Shown in pieces: positions 9,144 through 16,638 of a DNA stretch of 37,422 nucleotides. The number at the start of each line of letters is the position of its first letter. Position 1 is the stretch's first letter. The position numbers and the translations under genes were made by a program. Below the pieces are notes generated by a model, which was not told the DNA's origin, did no database searches, and saw nothing but the letters and a program-made list of their open reading frames with translations. Origin of the DNA: Acidobacteriaceae bacterium (GTDB taxonomy: Bacteria; Acidobacteriota; Terriglobia; Terriglobales; Acidobacteriaceae); assembly GCA_003138975.1 (NCBI GenBank), contig PLHQ01000096.1:1-37422 (forward strand). Reading direction: 5' to 3'.

Positions 9144-9637
9144 CCCATTCTCGGGAGGGATGCGCCAAAGCCGAGATTTCATTCACGGTTAACGGTGAGC
9201 TGAAAACGGCGCATGCTTACCCGATGGAGCGCCTGCTCGACGTGTTGCGGCAACAACTCCAATTGACCGGCACGAAGGAAGGTTGCGGAGAAGGCGAGTG
9301 TGGTTCGTGCTCTGTACTGATGGACGGCATACTCGTAAATAGTTGCCTCGTACCAGTACTCCAGGCTCAAGGGTCCACCATTGTGACGATCGAAGGACTG
9401 GCGACAGGAGAGACGCTACATGTCTTGCAGGAGGCGTTTCTCGATTGCGGCGGCGCGCAGTGCGGAATCTGCACGCCGGGAATGATTCTGGCATCCGCTC
9501 ATTTATTAAATGGAAAGCCGGAACCGACGATCGAGGAAATCCGGGAGGGCCTCTCCGGCAATCTCTGCCGCTGTACTGGCTACAGCCAGATCATTGAAGC
9601 TGTGGCGGAAGCGGCGCGCCGCAGGACGATCGCATGA
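9140..9637 (+). CDS. Xanthine dehydrogenase, 2Fe-2S subunit
   Basis: 165 residues from ATG 9140, which overlaps the upstream stop by four bases; a longer open frame begins earlier but lies inside the large-subunit gene. The N-terminal plant-ferredoxin-like domain has the cysteines of [16 protein letters not shown] plus NSCL. The C-terminal helical domain has [13 protein letters not shown] and CRCTGYSQI, which hold the second [2Fe-2S] cluster. The two clusters pass electrons from the molybdenum site to FAD. The length is typical of CoxS/XdhC-type subunits. The gene ends in another ATGA overlap with the FAD subunit (9634-9637), so the three subunits are almost certainly translated together. Confidence 0.95.
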   Translation: MTHSREGCAKAEISFTVNGELKTAHAYPMERLLDVLRQQLQLTGTKEGCGEGECGSCSVLMDGILVNSCLVPVLQAQGSTIVTIEGLATGETLHVLQEAFLDCGGAQCGICTPGMILASAHLLNGKPEPTIEEIREGLSGNLCRCTGYSQIIEAVAEAARRRTIA

Positions 9638-11058
9638 GATCGAATCCCTTGGACTACGAAATGGTCGCGCCCGGCAGCTTGCATGCGATTGTTTCTTTGC
9701 TGGCAAAGGACCCGGGCATGTGGCTGCCGATCGCCGGAGGCACCGATGTAATGGTGCAGTACGCGGCCGGGAAGCTTGTGGCGCGGAAGCTGGTCAGCAT
9801 TTGGAATCTCCCCGAATTACGGCGCATCGAGGTCACTCCTGACGAGGTTCGGATCGGTGCAGGATGTACTTACACCGACCTCCGCAAGCATGAGGCCATT
9901 GGACGCGAGTTTCCTCTCTTGTCGAGTGCCGCCCGGTGGACCGGCGGAATCGCGAACCAGAATCGAGGAACGATCGGTGGAAATATTGTGAATGCATCGC
10001 CGGCTGCGGACTCGCTGCCCTCACTGCTGGTGTACGACGCCGACTTGGTTCTGGTGTCAGTGCGAGGCGAGCGTCGGTTGCCCTACGCAGGCTTTCACAC
10101 CGACTACAAGAAGACGCTGATGGCGCCGGATGAGTTGATTCAAGCGGTATGTCTGCCCCGACGATTTCTAGGATATCTAAGCTATGCCCGCAAGGTCGGA
10201 GCCCGGCATGCGCAGGCTATCTCCAAGGTCTGTATAGCAGCGCTGGGCCGACTTGCAAATGGCGTGATTGCAGATGCCCGCATCGCTCTCGGAAGTGTGG
10301 CGCCTGTCCCGGTCCGTTTGACGGAGACTGAGCAAGCCGTGAGGGGAAAGGCGATTGATTCCGATCTGTGGCTCTTGGCGAAAAAGACAGTAGCTGCTGA
10401 GATCAGACCGATTGACGATATTCGATCTACCGCCAAGTATCGCGGCGTGGTGGCGGGCAATCTTGTAGCTGAATTCTTGAATCGGTTGAGTGCGGCATCC
10501 GCCGAAAGAGACGGGCTGAAAGACACTCTGGCGCGATGGAACGATCTTCCGATCGACGACGCCATCAAAATGATCCTACCCTGTTGCGGATCGAAGGCCT
10601 GGGCTCAAGGGATGGCGGCCAGACGACCGCTCGCGGATGAAGCTGCGCTGCTGGCTGCGTCCAACGAAACGTGGCACAATCTGGCGCGATCAGAGTGGAT
10701 GGAAGCGTTCCACAGTCATCCACGAATCGGAGAGTCTCGACCGGCTAACTCTTCGTCAACCCAGTCTCTGCCAGTCTTGTCCTCGATAGATCAGTCTGTA
10801 GAATGGTCGGCGCAGGAACAGCGGAACATAGGAGATGCCGAGGCTGTCGTGAAGACCGCTCTGGCGGATGCAAATCGAGAGTACGAGCAACGTTTCAATC
10901 GCATCTTCATCGTATGCGCCACCGGTAAGTCTGCGTCGGAGATTCTAGAAACTCTTCGGCGCCGGCTTAAGAATGACGCAGAAACTGAACTTCACGAAGC
11001 AGCTGAGCAGCAGCGGCACATTACGCAGATCCGATTGAGGAAATGGCTTCAAGAATGA
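9634..11058 (+). CDS. Fusion protein: xanthine dehydrogenase FAD subunit + OHCU decarboxylase
   Basis: 474 residues with two parts. Residues about 5-290 are a CoxM/XdhB-type FAD domain, with flavin-binding PIAGGTDVMV and TIGGNIVNASPAADSLPSLL and the C-terminal CO-dehydrogenase flavoprotein domain (STAKYRGVVAGNL). Residues about 297-474 are a 2-oxo-4-hydroxy-4-carboxy-5-ureidoimidazoline decarboxylase, with 'MEAFHSHPRIGE' (His362 in HPRIGE), the downstream SAQEQ and the tail 'RIFIVCATGKSA'. The first half transfers electrons from the iron-sulphur subunit. The second performs the last step to (S)-allantoin. The coding frame is continuous, with no stop or restart at the junction, so the fusion is real unless the assembly is wrong. 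The start overlaps the upstream stop (ATGA). A hydrophilic linker is not obvious between the halves. Confidence 0.92.
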   Translation: MRSNPLDYEMVAPGSLHAIVSLLAKDPGMWLPIAGGTDVMVQYAAGKLVARKLVSIWNLPELRRIEVTPDEVRIGAGCTYTDLRKHEAIGREFPLLSSAARWTGGIANQNRGTIGGNIVNASPAADSLPSLLVYDADLVLVSVRGERRLPYAGFHTDYKKTLMAPDELIQAVCLPRRFLGYLSYARKVGARHAQAISKVCIAALGRLANGVIADARIALGSVAPVPVRLTETEQAVRGKAIDSDLWLLAKKTVAAEIRPIDDIRSTAKYRGVVAGNLVAEFLNRLSAASAERDGLKDTLARWNDLPIDDAIKMILPCCGSKAWAQGMAARRPLADEAALLAASNETWHNLARSEWMEAFHSHPRIGESRPANSSSTQSLPVLSSIDQSVEWSAQEQRNIGDAEAVVKTALADANREYEQRFNRIFIVCATGKSASEILETLRRRLKNDAETELHEAAEQQRHITQIRLRKWLQE

Positions 11059-11399
11059 AACGCATTTCGACCCACATTCTGGACATTGTTCAAGGCAAGC
11101 CTGCCGGGGATGTGCCTGTGCGGCTAGAGCAACAGAATGCGCACGGGGATTGGCGATTGTTGACTTCGACGCGCACCGATCACGATGGCCGGTGCGCTCA
11201 GTTGCTGCCGGGAGGGGACGATCTGTCTGCAGGAGTCTATCGTTTGATCTTTGAGACGGGAAGTTACTACGCACTGCAAAAAGTCGATGCATTGTATCCG
11301 GTGGTGGAAGTTACGTTCCAGGCACGAGAGGGCGAATCCCATTTTCATATTCCGCTGCTCCTGAGCCCGAATGGATATACGACTTACCGGGGAAGCTGA
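11055..11399 (+). CDS. 5-hydroxyisourate hydrolase (transthyretin-related)
   Basis: 114 residues from ATG 11055, which overlaps the upstream stop as ATGA (11055-11058), the same coupling as at the previous junctions. An in-frame ATG at 11043 would add four residues but leaves only two bases after its GAGG. The family signatures are present at both ends: N-terminal ISTHILDIVQGKPA and C-terminal YTTYRGS, with the catalytic His of STHILD and the Arg/His residues in between (HFHIPLLLSPNGY). It hydrolyses 5-hydroxyisourate, the product of urate oxidation, to OHCU, which the decarboxylase domain of the preceding gene consumes. No signal peptide is seen, so it should be cytoplasmic. Confidence 0.95.
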   Translation: MKRISTHILDIVQGKPAGDVPVRLEQQNAHGDWRLLTSTRTDHDGRCAQLLPGGDDLSAGVYRLIFETGSYYALQKVDALYPVVEVTFQAREGESHFHIPLLLSPNGYTTYRGS

Positions 11400-11433
11400 A
11401 CGGCGAGGGGTTTCTCGAGATGGAGTTGACAAA

Positions 11434-12252
11434 GTGACTTCGTCAATCCGCGAATGGCTGAATCTGCTGGTCCGCTGGTTTCACGTTTTTGCGGCAATCA
11501 TGTGGGTTGGCCAAACCTACTATTTCACGTGGCTGGACGGCCAATTTGGCAAGCTCGCGAAAAATTCTGCTGCTGATGCCGCAAGTTCGGCGATCTGGAT
11601 GGTCCATAGTGGCGGCTTCTACACCGTTGACAAACAGAAATCGCTGAGGGTCGGCCCCGAGCAAGTTCATTGGTTCCGCTGGGAAGCGTTAATGACATGG
11701 CTGAGTGGAATGGTGCTGCTTTTTCTCGTTTACTATTCCAGCAGTGGACTCATTGACCCCGATGTTGCTGGGATCTCCCAACTGCGTGGCGTAGCCATCG
11801 GACTGGCTGTACTGGCTGGTGGTTGGGTCGTCTATGATCTGGCGGTGCGGTCATCTCTGGGCAGGTCGGCAACCATGTTTGCTGTATTCTCTCTGCTGAT
11901 GATTGCCGTGCTCGCTTGGGGATTGATGCACGTGTTCAGCGGACGCGCGGCCTACATCCACGTTGGAGCGGTGTTGGGCACGATTATGACGGCTAACGTT
12001 TGGTTCCGAATTCTTCCCTCGCAGCGCAAAATGATCGCGGCGGCGGCAGCCGGGGAAACCTTCGATGCGTCTCTCGGGGCTCAAGCCAAGCTGCGCTCCA
12101 AACACAATACTTTTATGGCAGTTCCCGTTGTCTTTATCATGATCAGCAATCACTTTCCTGTTGCAACCTACGGGAACACATTCGGTTGGGAGGTCCTCGT
12201 AGTTCTCGTTCTTCTCGGCTGGACGGCGGCAAAAATTATCCGCGAAGCTTAG
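11434..12252 (+). CDS. Membrane-bound urate hydroxylase PuuD-type domain (DUF989), without cytochrome c domain
   Basis: About 272 residues from GTG 11434, chosen because GGAG lies eight bases upstream and because family members start just before the 'EWLNLLVRWFHV' segment. The open frame extends to ATG 11371 but that would overlap the hydrolase gene and lacks a binding site. Several hydrophobic helices and the conserved 'IMWVGQTYYFTWLDGQF' and 'HNTFMAVPVVFIMISNHFP' segments identify the PuuD/DUF989 membrane domain. Family knowledge: PuuD oxidises urate to 5-hydroxyisourate and, where characterised, carries a C-terminal cytochrome c that accepts the electrons. That domain, and any CxxCH, is absent here. 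The gene sits exactly where a urate oxidase is needed, and no cofactor-free uricase or HpxO was found. Confidence 0.88.
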   Translation: MTSSIREWLNLLVRWFHVFAAIMWVGQTYYFTWLDGQFGKLAKNSAADAASSAIWMVHSGGFYTVDKQKSLRVGPEQVHWFRWEALMTWLSGMVLLFLVYYSSSGLIDPDVAGISQLRGVAIGLAVLAGGWVVYDLAVRSSLGRSATMFAVFSLLMIAVLAWGLMHVFSGRAAYIHVGAVLGTIMTANVWFRILPSQRKMIAAAAAGETFDASLGAQAKLRSKHNTFMAVPVVFIMISNHFPVATYGNTFGWEVLVVLVLLGWTAAKIIREA

Positions 12253-12292
12253 GGCCGCCTGGCGCGCATTTGTTGCCAGTGAATAGAATCCA

Positions 12293-13555
12293 GTGCCAAC
12301 AACTGTGACCACAACTCGCGCTCACGAAGTTATGGCACGGTGCCTGAGACTGGCTTCTTTTACTGAGGACGCTGGCAGCATCCGCCGGACGTTCCTCACG
12401 CCGCCAATGCGAGACTGCCACCAGGAAATTGCTCGATGGATGGAGCCGCTCGGAGTCCACGTAAGAGTCGATGCCGCAGGAAATCTCCGAGGACTTTATT
12501 CGGCCGCACAGCCCCACGCTCCGCGTCTCCTGATCGGATCGCACCTCGATACTGTTCCTAACGCCGGTGCTTATGACGGCATCCTCGGAGTTGTGCTTGC
12601 CGTTGCGTTGCTGGAAGAGTTGCAAGGACGAAGGCTTCCCTTCAGCATCGAGGTGGTCGGCTTCTCCGAAGAGGAAGGAGTACGTTTCGGCACTGCTTTC
12701 ATCGGCAGCCGTGCTTTGGTTGGCAGGCTCGATCAGGAACTCTTGGACGCTAAGGATGCGCAAGGGATATCCGTACGGAAAGCGCTCGACAATTTTGGAT
12801 TGAATCCCGAGGAGATTCCTCAAGCCGAGTTGGGAAGCGATACGCTCGGCTATCTTGAGTTTCACATCGAGCAGGGACCGGTGTTGGAGAGCGTAAGTCA
12901 GCCACTCGCTGTGGTCGAGGCGATTGCCGGCCAGAGCCGGCTTGAGTTCACGTTTTGCGGTTCCGCCAATCATGCGGGCACGACGCCCATGCATCTTCGC
13001 TGCGATGCCATCGCAGGTGCGGCGGAGTGGATTGGCATAGTGGAACGAGTAGCTCAGGAAGTCCCTGGTTTGGTCGCGACTGTCGGAAAGATCGAAGCCA
13101 AACCCGGGGCGGCGAACGTGATCGCAGGCGAGGCGCGGCTCACACTCGACGTTCGTCACAGTTCCGACGAGATTCGCACTCTTGCGGTCGAGGACCTTAC
13201 TCGTCAAGCGCAAGGAATTGCCACGCGCCGCGGATTAACTGTACGGGAGAATACCCTGTTAAGTCAGCGGGCAGTTGCGATGGATCCGTTCTTCATTGGG
13301 GAGATAGAACAGGCAATCCTCAAGACAGGATGCAAGCTGCATCGGATGGTGAGCGGCGCCGGTCATGACGCCATGATCCTGGCGGAAAAGGTTCCTGCCG
13401 CAATGATCTTCCTGCGGACTCCGGGCGGCATCAGCCACGACCCCGCGGAATCCGTCGCAGGCGCGGACGTCGAGAAGGCGATCGAGTGCGGGTTGCATCT
13501 TCTCGATCAACTCGCCTCTTCGCCCGAATTTCACAAAAGGATAAACCGTGCATAA
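12293..13555 (+). CDS. allC: M20-family amidohydrolase, probable allantoate amidohydrolase
   Basis: 420 residues. The di-metal M20 motifs are present: His84 (GSHLDTVPNAG), Asp95 (AYDGILG), Glu126/127 (FSEEEGVRFG), His191 (FHIEQGPVLE) and the C-terminal His in ISHDPAES. The sequence type covers allantoate amidohydrolases, N-carbamoyl-L-amino-acid hydrolases and beta-ureidopropionases. Its position between urate oxidation genes and ureidoglycine aminohydrolase makes allantoate the likely substrate, giving (S)-ureidoglycine, CO2 and ammonia. GTG 12293 is taken as the start; GTG 12305 is also possible and neither has a strong binding site. The stop overlaps the next gene's GTG by eight bases. The substrate assignment rests on context more than on any single residue. 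Confidence 0.82.
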   Translation: MPTTVTTTRAHEVMARCLRLASFTEDAGSIRRTFLTPPMRDCHQEIARWMEPLGVHVRVDAAGNLRGLYSAAQPHAPRLLIGSHLDTVPNAGAYDGILGVVLAVALLEELQGRRLPFSIEVVGFSEEEGVRFGTAFIGSRALVGRLDQELLDAKDAQGISVRKALDNFGLNPEEIPQAELGSDTLGYLEFHIEQGPVLESVSQPLAVVEAIAGQSRLEFTFCGSANHAGTTPMHLRCDAIAGAAEWIGIVERVAQEVPGLVATVGKIEAKPGAANVIAGEARLTLDVRHSSDEIRTLAVEDLTRQAQGIATRRGLTVRENTLLSQRAVAMDPFFIGEIEQAILKTGCKLHRMVSGAGHDAMILAEKVPAAMIFLRTPGGISHDPAESVAGADVEKAIECGLHLLDQLASSPEFHKRINRA

Positions 13556-14294
13556 TCTTGGTCGCACACGAAGTTCCCAACAATCGAATCATCTATTGCT
13601 GACTGCGGACACCTTCGTGCGTACTGCTCTGCCCGGAATGAAGGCGTGCTCCGCAGTTGTGCACGCCGGCCCAGCATTGGGCACCAAGTTCACGGAGTAC
13701 ACCGCCGAGTTTGAAGCAGGAGGAGAACTGGGCGGAACATCGGCGCAGCGTTTCATTTTTGTGGTCGAGGGTGGCGTGAAGTTGGAAGTTAATCGCAAAT
13801 CGAAGCAGCTGGGCGCGCGGGGCTACGCCTATCTCCCCGAAGGCTTGCATCACCGAGTGACTGCCAGGAAGGCGAGTCGTGTGGCTGTCATTGAGAAGCC
13901 CTATCAGGCTCTCGGGTCGGTGGAAACGCCAAAGTTGATTATTTCCAACGAAGACGCGGTCTCCTCACATCCGCTCGGCGATGATCCCAGCTTGCAGGTG
14001 AAATGTCTGCTTCCCGATGAGATGAGTTTCGACTTCGCAGTGAACACGATGGTCTACCAGCCGGGAGCCTCACTGAGTATGGTCGAAATGCATGTGATGG
14101 AACACGGGCTCATGATGCTCGAAGGCGGTGGAATTTACCGCCTTGGCGATTCCTGGTATCCCGTTACAGCAGGAGACTTCATCTGGATGGGGCCGTGGTG
14201 TCCGCAGTGGTTCGGGGCGATCGGTAAGGTGCCGGCAAAATATCTCATCTACAAAAACTGGAACCGGCATCCTTTGGCAGGCCCGCAGCGATGA
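13548..14294 (+). CDS. allE: (S)-ureidoglycine aminohydrolase (bicupin)
   Basis: 248 residues, two cupin domains. The C-terminal cupin carries the manganese ligands with the spacing of the Arabidopsis enzyme: Glu180, His182 and His186 in VEMHVMEHG, and Gln220 in CPQWFG, exactly 40 residues after the Glu. The tail YKNWNRHPL is a family signature. It converts (S)-ureidoglycine to (S)-ureidoglycolate and ammonia. Without it ureidoglycine decays spontaneously, so its presence implies a stereospecific downstream enzyme. The GTG start at 13548 is preceded by AAAGGA and overlaps the amidohydrolase stop. The stop overlaps the next start as ATGA (14291-14294). Confidence 0.94.
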   Translation: MHNLGRTRSSQQSNHLLLTADTFVRTALPGMKACSAVVHAGPALGTKFTEYTAEFEAGGELGGTSAQRFIFVVEGGVKLEVNRKSKQLGARGYAYLPEGLHHRVTARKASRVAVIEKPYQALGSVETPKLIISNEDAVSSHPLGDDPSLQVKCLLPDEMSFDFAVNTMVYQPGASLSMVEMHVMEHGLMMLEGGGIYRLGDSWYPVTAGDFIWMGPWCPQWFGAIGKVPAKYLIYKNWNRHPLAGPQR

Positions 14295-15529
14295 GTCTTA
14301 CCATCAACCGAGATCGCCTCCTTTCCGAAATCGAAGCGCTGGCCTCGATTTCCGAAGCCGAGCCCCCTGTCGTAACTCGAATTGTTTTCAGTCCCTCCGA
14401 TCTAAAGGCCCGTGGGTGGATGAAAGCGTGTTGCGAGGAAGCCGGGCTCACGGTGCGCGAGGACGCCGTCGGAAATACCTTCGCTCGCTGGGATGGGTCT
14501 GAACCGGCCGCGTCAGTTGTCGGGACCGGCTCGCACATCGACGCCATTCCGAACGCCGGGAAATACGATGGCGTCGTGGGCGTGCTGGGAGGTTTGGAAG
14601 CGATACAAGCTTTGCGGCAAAGTGGATTTCGTCCAAAGCATTCGATTGAGCTCCTTATTTTCACTGCTGAAGAGCCAACGCGGTTTGGAATTGGGTGTCT
14701 CGGAAGCAGACTACTGTCTGGCACTCTTTCTGCCGATGCGGCAAGGAAGCTGACGGATAACGGCGGCGCCACTCTCGATGAGGTTCGCCGTGAGGCTGGA
14801 TTCACAGGAGAGCTTGAACAAGTGAAGCTACCCGGTGGCTACTACAAGGCCTTCATCGAATTGCACATTGAACAAGGTCCATTACTGGAGCGTCAGCAAA
14901 TCCCTCTCGGTATCGTCACGAAGATCGCGGCACCGGCGAGTCTGCGAGTTTTGATTGAAGGTTCGGGCGGACACGCCGGTGGTGTCTTGATGCCCGACCG
15001 CCATGATGCTCTTTGCGCGGCGGCCGAGATGATTCTGGCGATCGAGAGCGCGGCACGCACTAGCGGAGCCATTGATACGGTGGCAACCGTTGGCATCTGC
15101 GATGTGTTTCCCGGCGCGGTCAATAGCATTCCCAGCAAGGTTCGCCTTAGCGTGGACATCCGCGATACAGACCTTCAGCGGCGCAACATCGTAATGCGCA
15201 CGATTGAAGCCGCGTGCCATTCGATTTCAGCCAAACGGCAAGTATCGACTCACAACGAGTTGCTGAATGCCGACTCGCCTGCCGACTGCGCTCCCGCTAT
15301 CATCGAAGCGCTTTCCCAATCCTGCCGAAGGCACGAACTGAAATTTCTTCCCATGGTCAGTCGTGCCTATCACGACTCGCTTTTCATCGCGCGCATCGCT
15401 CCGGTGGCGATGTTGTTCATCCCCTGCCGCAACGGATACAGCCATCGTCCAGACGAGCACGCATCCCCGGAAGATATCGTTCGGGGAACGCTTGTACTGG
15501 CCGAGACTCTCGCAACCGTGTCCAGGTGA
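14291..15529 (+). CDS. Ureidoglycolate amidohydrolase, plant-like M20 family
   Basis: 412 residues. It is a second M20 enzyme but differs from the one at 12293 and resembles plant ureidoglycolate amidohydrolase in long segments: GSHIDAIPNAGKYDGVVGVL, EEPTRFGI.CLGSRLL, FIELHIEQGPLLE, GGHAGGVLMP, GAVNSIPSK and 'MVSRAYHDSLFIARI'. Metal ligands: His82, Asp93, Glu127/128 and His192. The plant enzyme hydrolyses (S)-ureidoglycolate to glyoxylate, CO2 and two ammonia. The gene is joined by an ATGA overlap to ureidoglycine aminohydrolase, which makes its substrate. No ureidoglycolate lyase or dehydrogenase is present to compete for the role. It is the last gene of the plus-strand run and converges on the NUP gene 21 bp away. 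Confidence 0.88.
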   Translation: MSLTINRDRLLSEIEALASISEAEPPVVTRIVFSPSDLKARGWMKACCEEAGLTVREDAVGNTFARWDGSEPAASVVGTGSHIDAIPNAGKYDGVVGVLGGLEAIQALRQSGFRPKHSIELLIFTAEEPTRFGIGCLGSRLLSGTLSADAARKLTDNGGATLDEVRREAGFTGELEQVKLPGGYYKAFIELHIEQGPLLERQQIPLGIVTKIAAPASLRVLIEGSGGHAGGVLMPDRHDALCAAAEMILAIESAARTSGAIDTVATVGICDVFPGAVNSIPSKVRLSVDIRDTDLQRRNIVMRTIEAACHSISAKRQVSTHNELLNADSPADCAPAIIEALSQSCRRHELKFLPMVSRAYHDSLFIARIAPVAMLFIPCRNGYSHRPDEHASPEDIVRGTLVLAETLATVSR

Positions 15530-15550
15530 TGTTTTCAGCGCCAGCTTTGA

Positions 15551-16624
15551 CTACGGGGCGTGAGGAATAATGGATTCCCGCTCGCCCCAATGCTCCACGA
15601 GGTCTTGCACCACTTTGTCTCCAACGATCTGCGCCGCTTCCAAGGCTGGCATATACGCCGAGTAGTTCCCGGAAACCATTTCTTGCAGGCTTTCCGCTGC
15701 GGGTACGCCTGGCGCTTCGCGGTCGTAGTTGCTGACCGAGCGCAGCACCAGCACTCGGCGCAGATCAACGCGCCCAGCCTGGCTCAGGAACGTGAGAGCC
15801 TGCAGCGTGCCAGAATCCTCCATGGCAGCCACCATGTAATTGCCTTTGCCGCTTGTATAGTAGCGAGTCCATGCGTTGGCCCACTCGTCCATCTTAGAAC
15901 CGTGCCAGAACGTGCTTGCCGATAGCGTGTCGCCCCTCGCTACAAACGGCGGCTTCAGCGCATTTGGGAAGCCGGCGAACCGCGCCCGTGACTTGCGCAG
16001 GGAGTCGGAGTCGGCCAGCGGCAAGTCTTGTGTAAGGCGAAACGCCCAGCCCACCAGTTCCGGGTTCAGCGTGTACATTTCGCCGTATGAGTCGTCGGCG
16101 GGTTGCTCGTAAGGTGTTCCCTTGCGCAGCGGCAGGTAACCTGTCGGCCAGCTTTCAGGAATTTGACGCGCATCGATCTCAAACGCAAGATCGCCGTCAA
16201 CAACGTGGTCGGCCCAAACCGCGGACCCGACCGAAACGTCCGCCGGGTCTCCGCCGCCAATGCCAGCGACGATCCAATACGCTTTCGAGAGGTCGAAACG
16301 TGAGTCGAGCCCCAGTGCCATTACTGACGCGGTGGCCTTAGCGGTTCCGACTCCTGTCACCATGCCGAGCACGCCGTCCTTGTTCAAGCGGACGTGGTGA
16401 TAGCCCGAAGGCAGTGGAAGAATCTGGTCGAGATGCTCACGCTCCACCCAAAGCTGAAATTCCCCGGGAGCATCGCCGGTGTCTTCGCCGCGCTCGAACA
16501 TGGTGACTACGACAACTTTGACGCGGATCGGGGCAGTCGGCGAAGCGGCCTGGGCAGTAAGGGAGCGAGAACAGAGCGCGGATAGCGCGAGAGTGAGGAT
16601 TAACCTCCTAGCAAGACTGCACAT
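15551..16624 (-). CDS. Exported NUP-family protein (purine nucleoside permease family; nucleoside-phosphorylase-like)
   Basis: 357 residues with a signal peptide (about 1-26, LILTLALSALCS then SLTAQA) and no membrane helices after it. It belongs to the NUP family, named from a fungal purine nucleoside 'permease'. The motifs look like a nucleoside phosphorylase/nucleosidase fold: GVLGMVTGVGTAKA, then a glycine loop 'WIVAGIGGGDPADVSVG', then AAMEDSG (Met268-Glu269, the ribose-binding ME pair) and VLRSVSNYD (Ser298-Asn299, where MTA nucleosidases have Ser-Asp). A soluble exported protein of this type more likely cleaves or binds nucleosides in the periplasm than transports them. It starts 14 bp after the adenosine deaminase stop, in the same unit. 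Confidence 0.8.
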   Translation of the reverse strand: MCSLARRLILTLALSALCSRSLTAQAASPTAPIRVKVVVVTMFERGEDTGDAPGEFQLWVEREHLDQILPLPSGYHHVRLNKDGVLGMVTGVGTAKATASVMALGLDSRFDLSKAYWIVAGIGGGDPADVSVGSAVWADHVVDGDLAFEIDARQIPESWPTGYLPLRKGTPYEQPADDSYGEMYTLNPELVGWAFRLTQDLPLADSDSLRKSRARFAGFPNALKPPFVARGDTLSASTFWHGSKMDEWANAWTRYYTSGKGNYMVAAMEDSGTLQALTFLSQAGRVDLRRVLVLRSVSNYDREAPGVPAAESLQEMVSGNYSAYMPALEAAQIVGDKVVQDLVEHWGERESIIPHAP

Positions 16625-16638
16625 GAAATCTCCGTGTG

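Noticed and set aside
12331-12344. TGGCACGGTGCC as a sigma-54 promoter
   Set aside because: It lies inside the amidohydrolase coding region and lacks the TTGC element at proper spacing.
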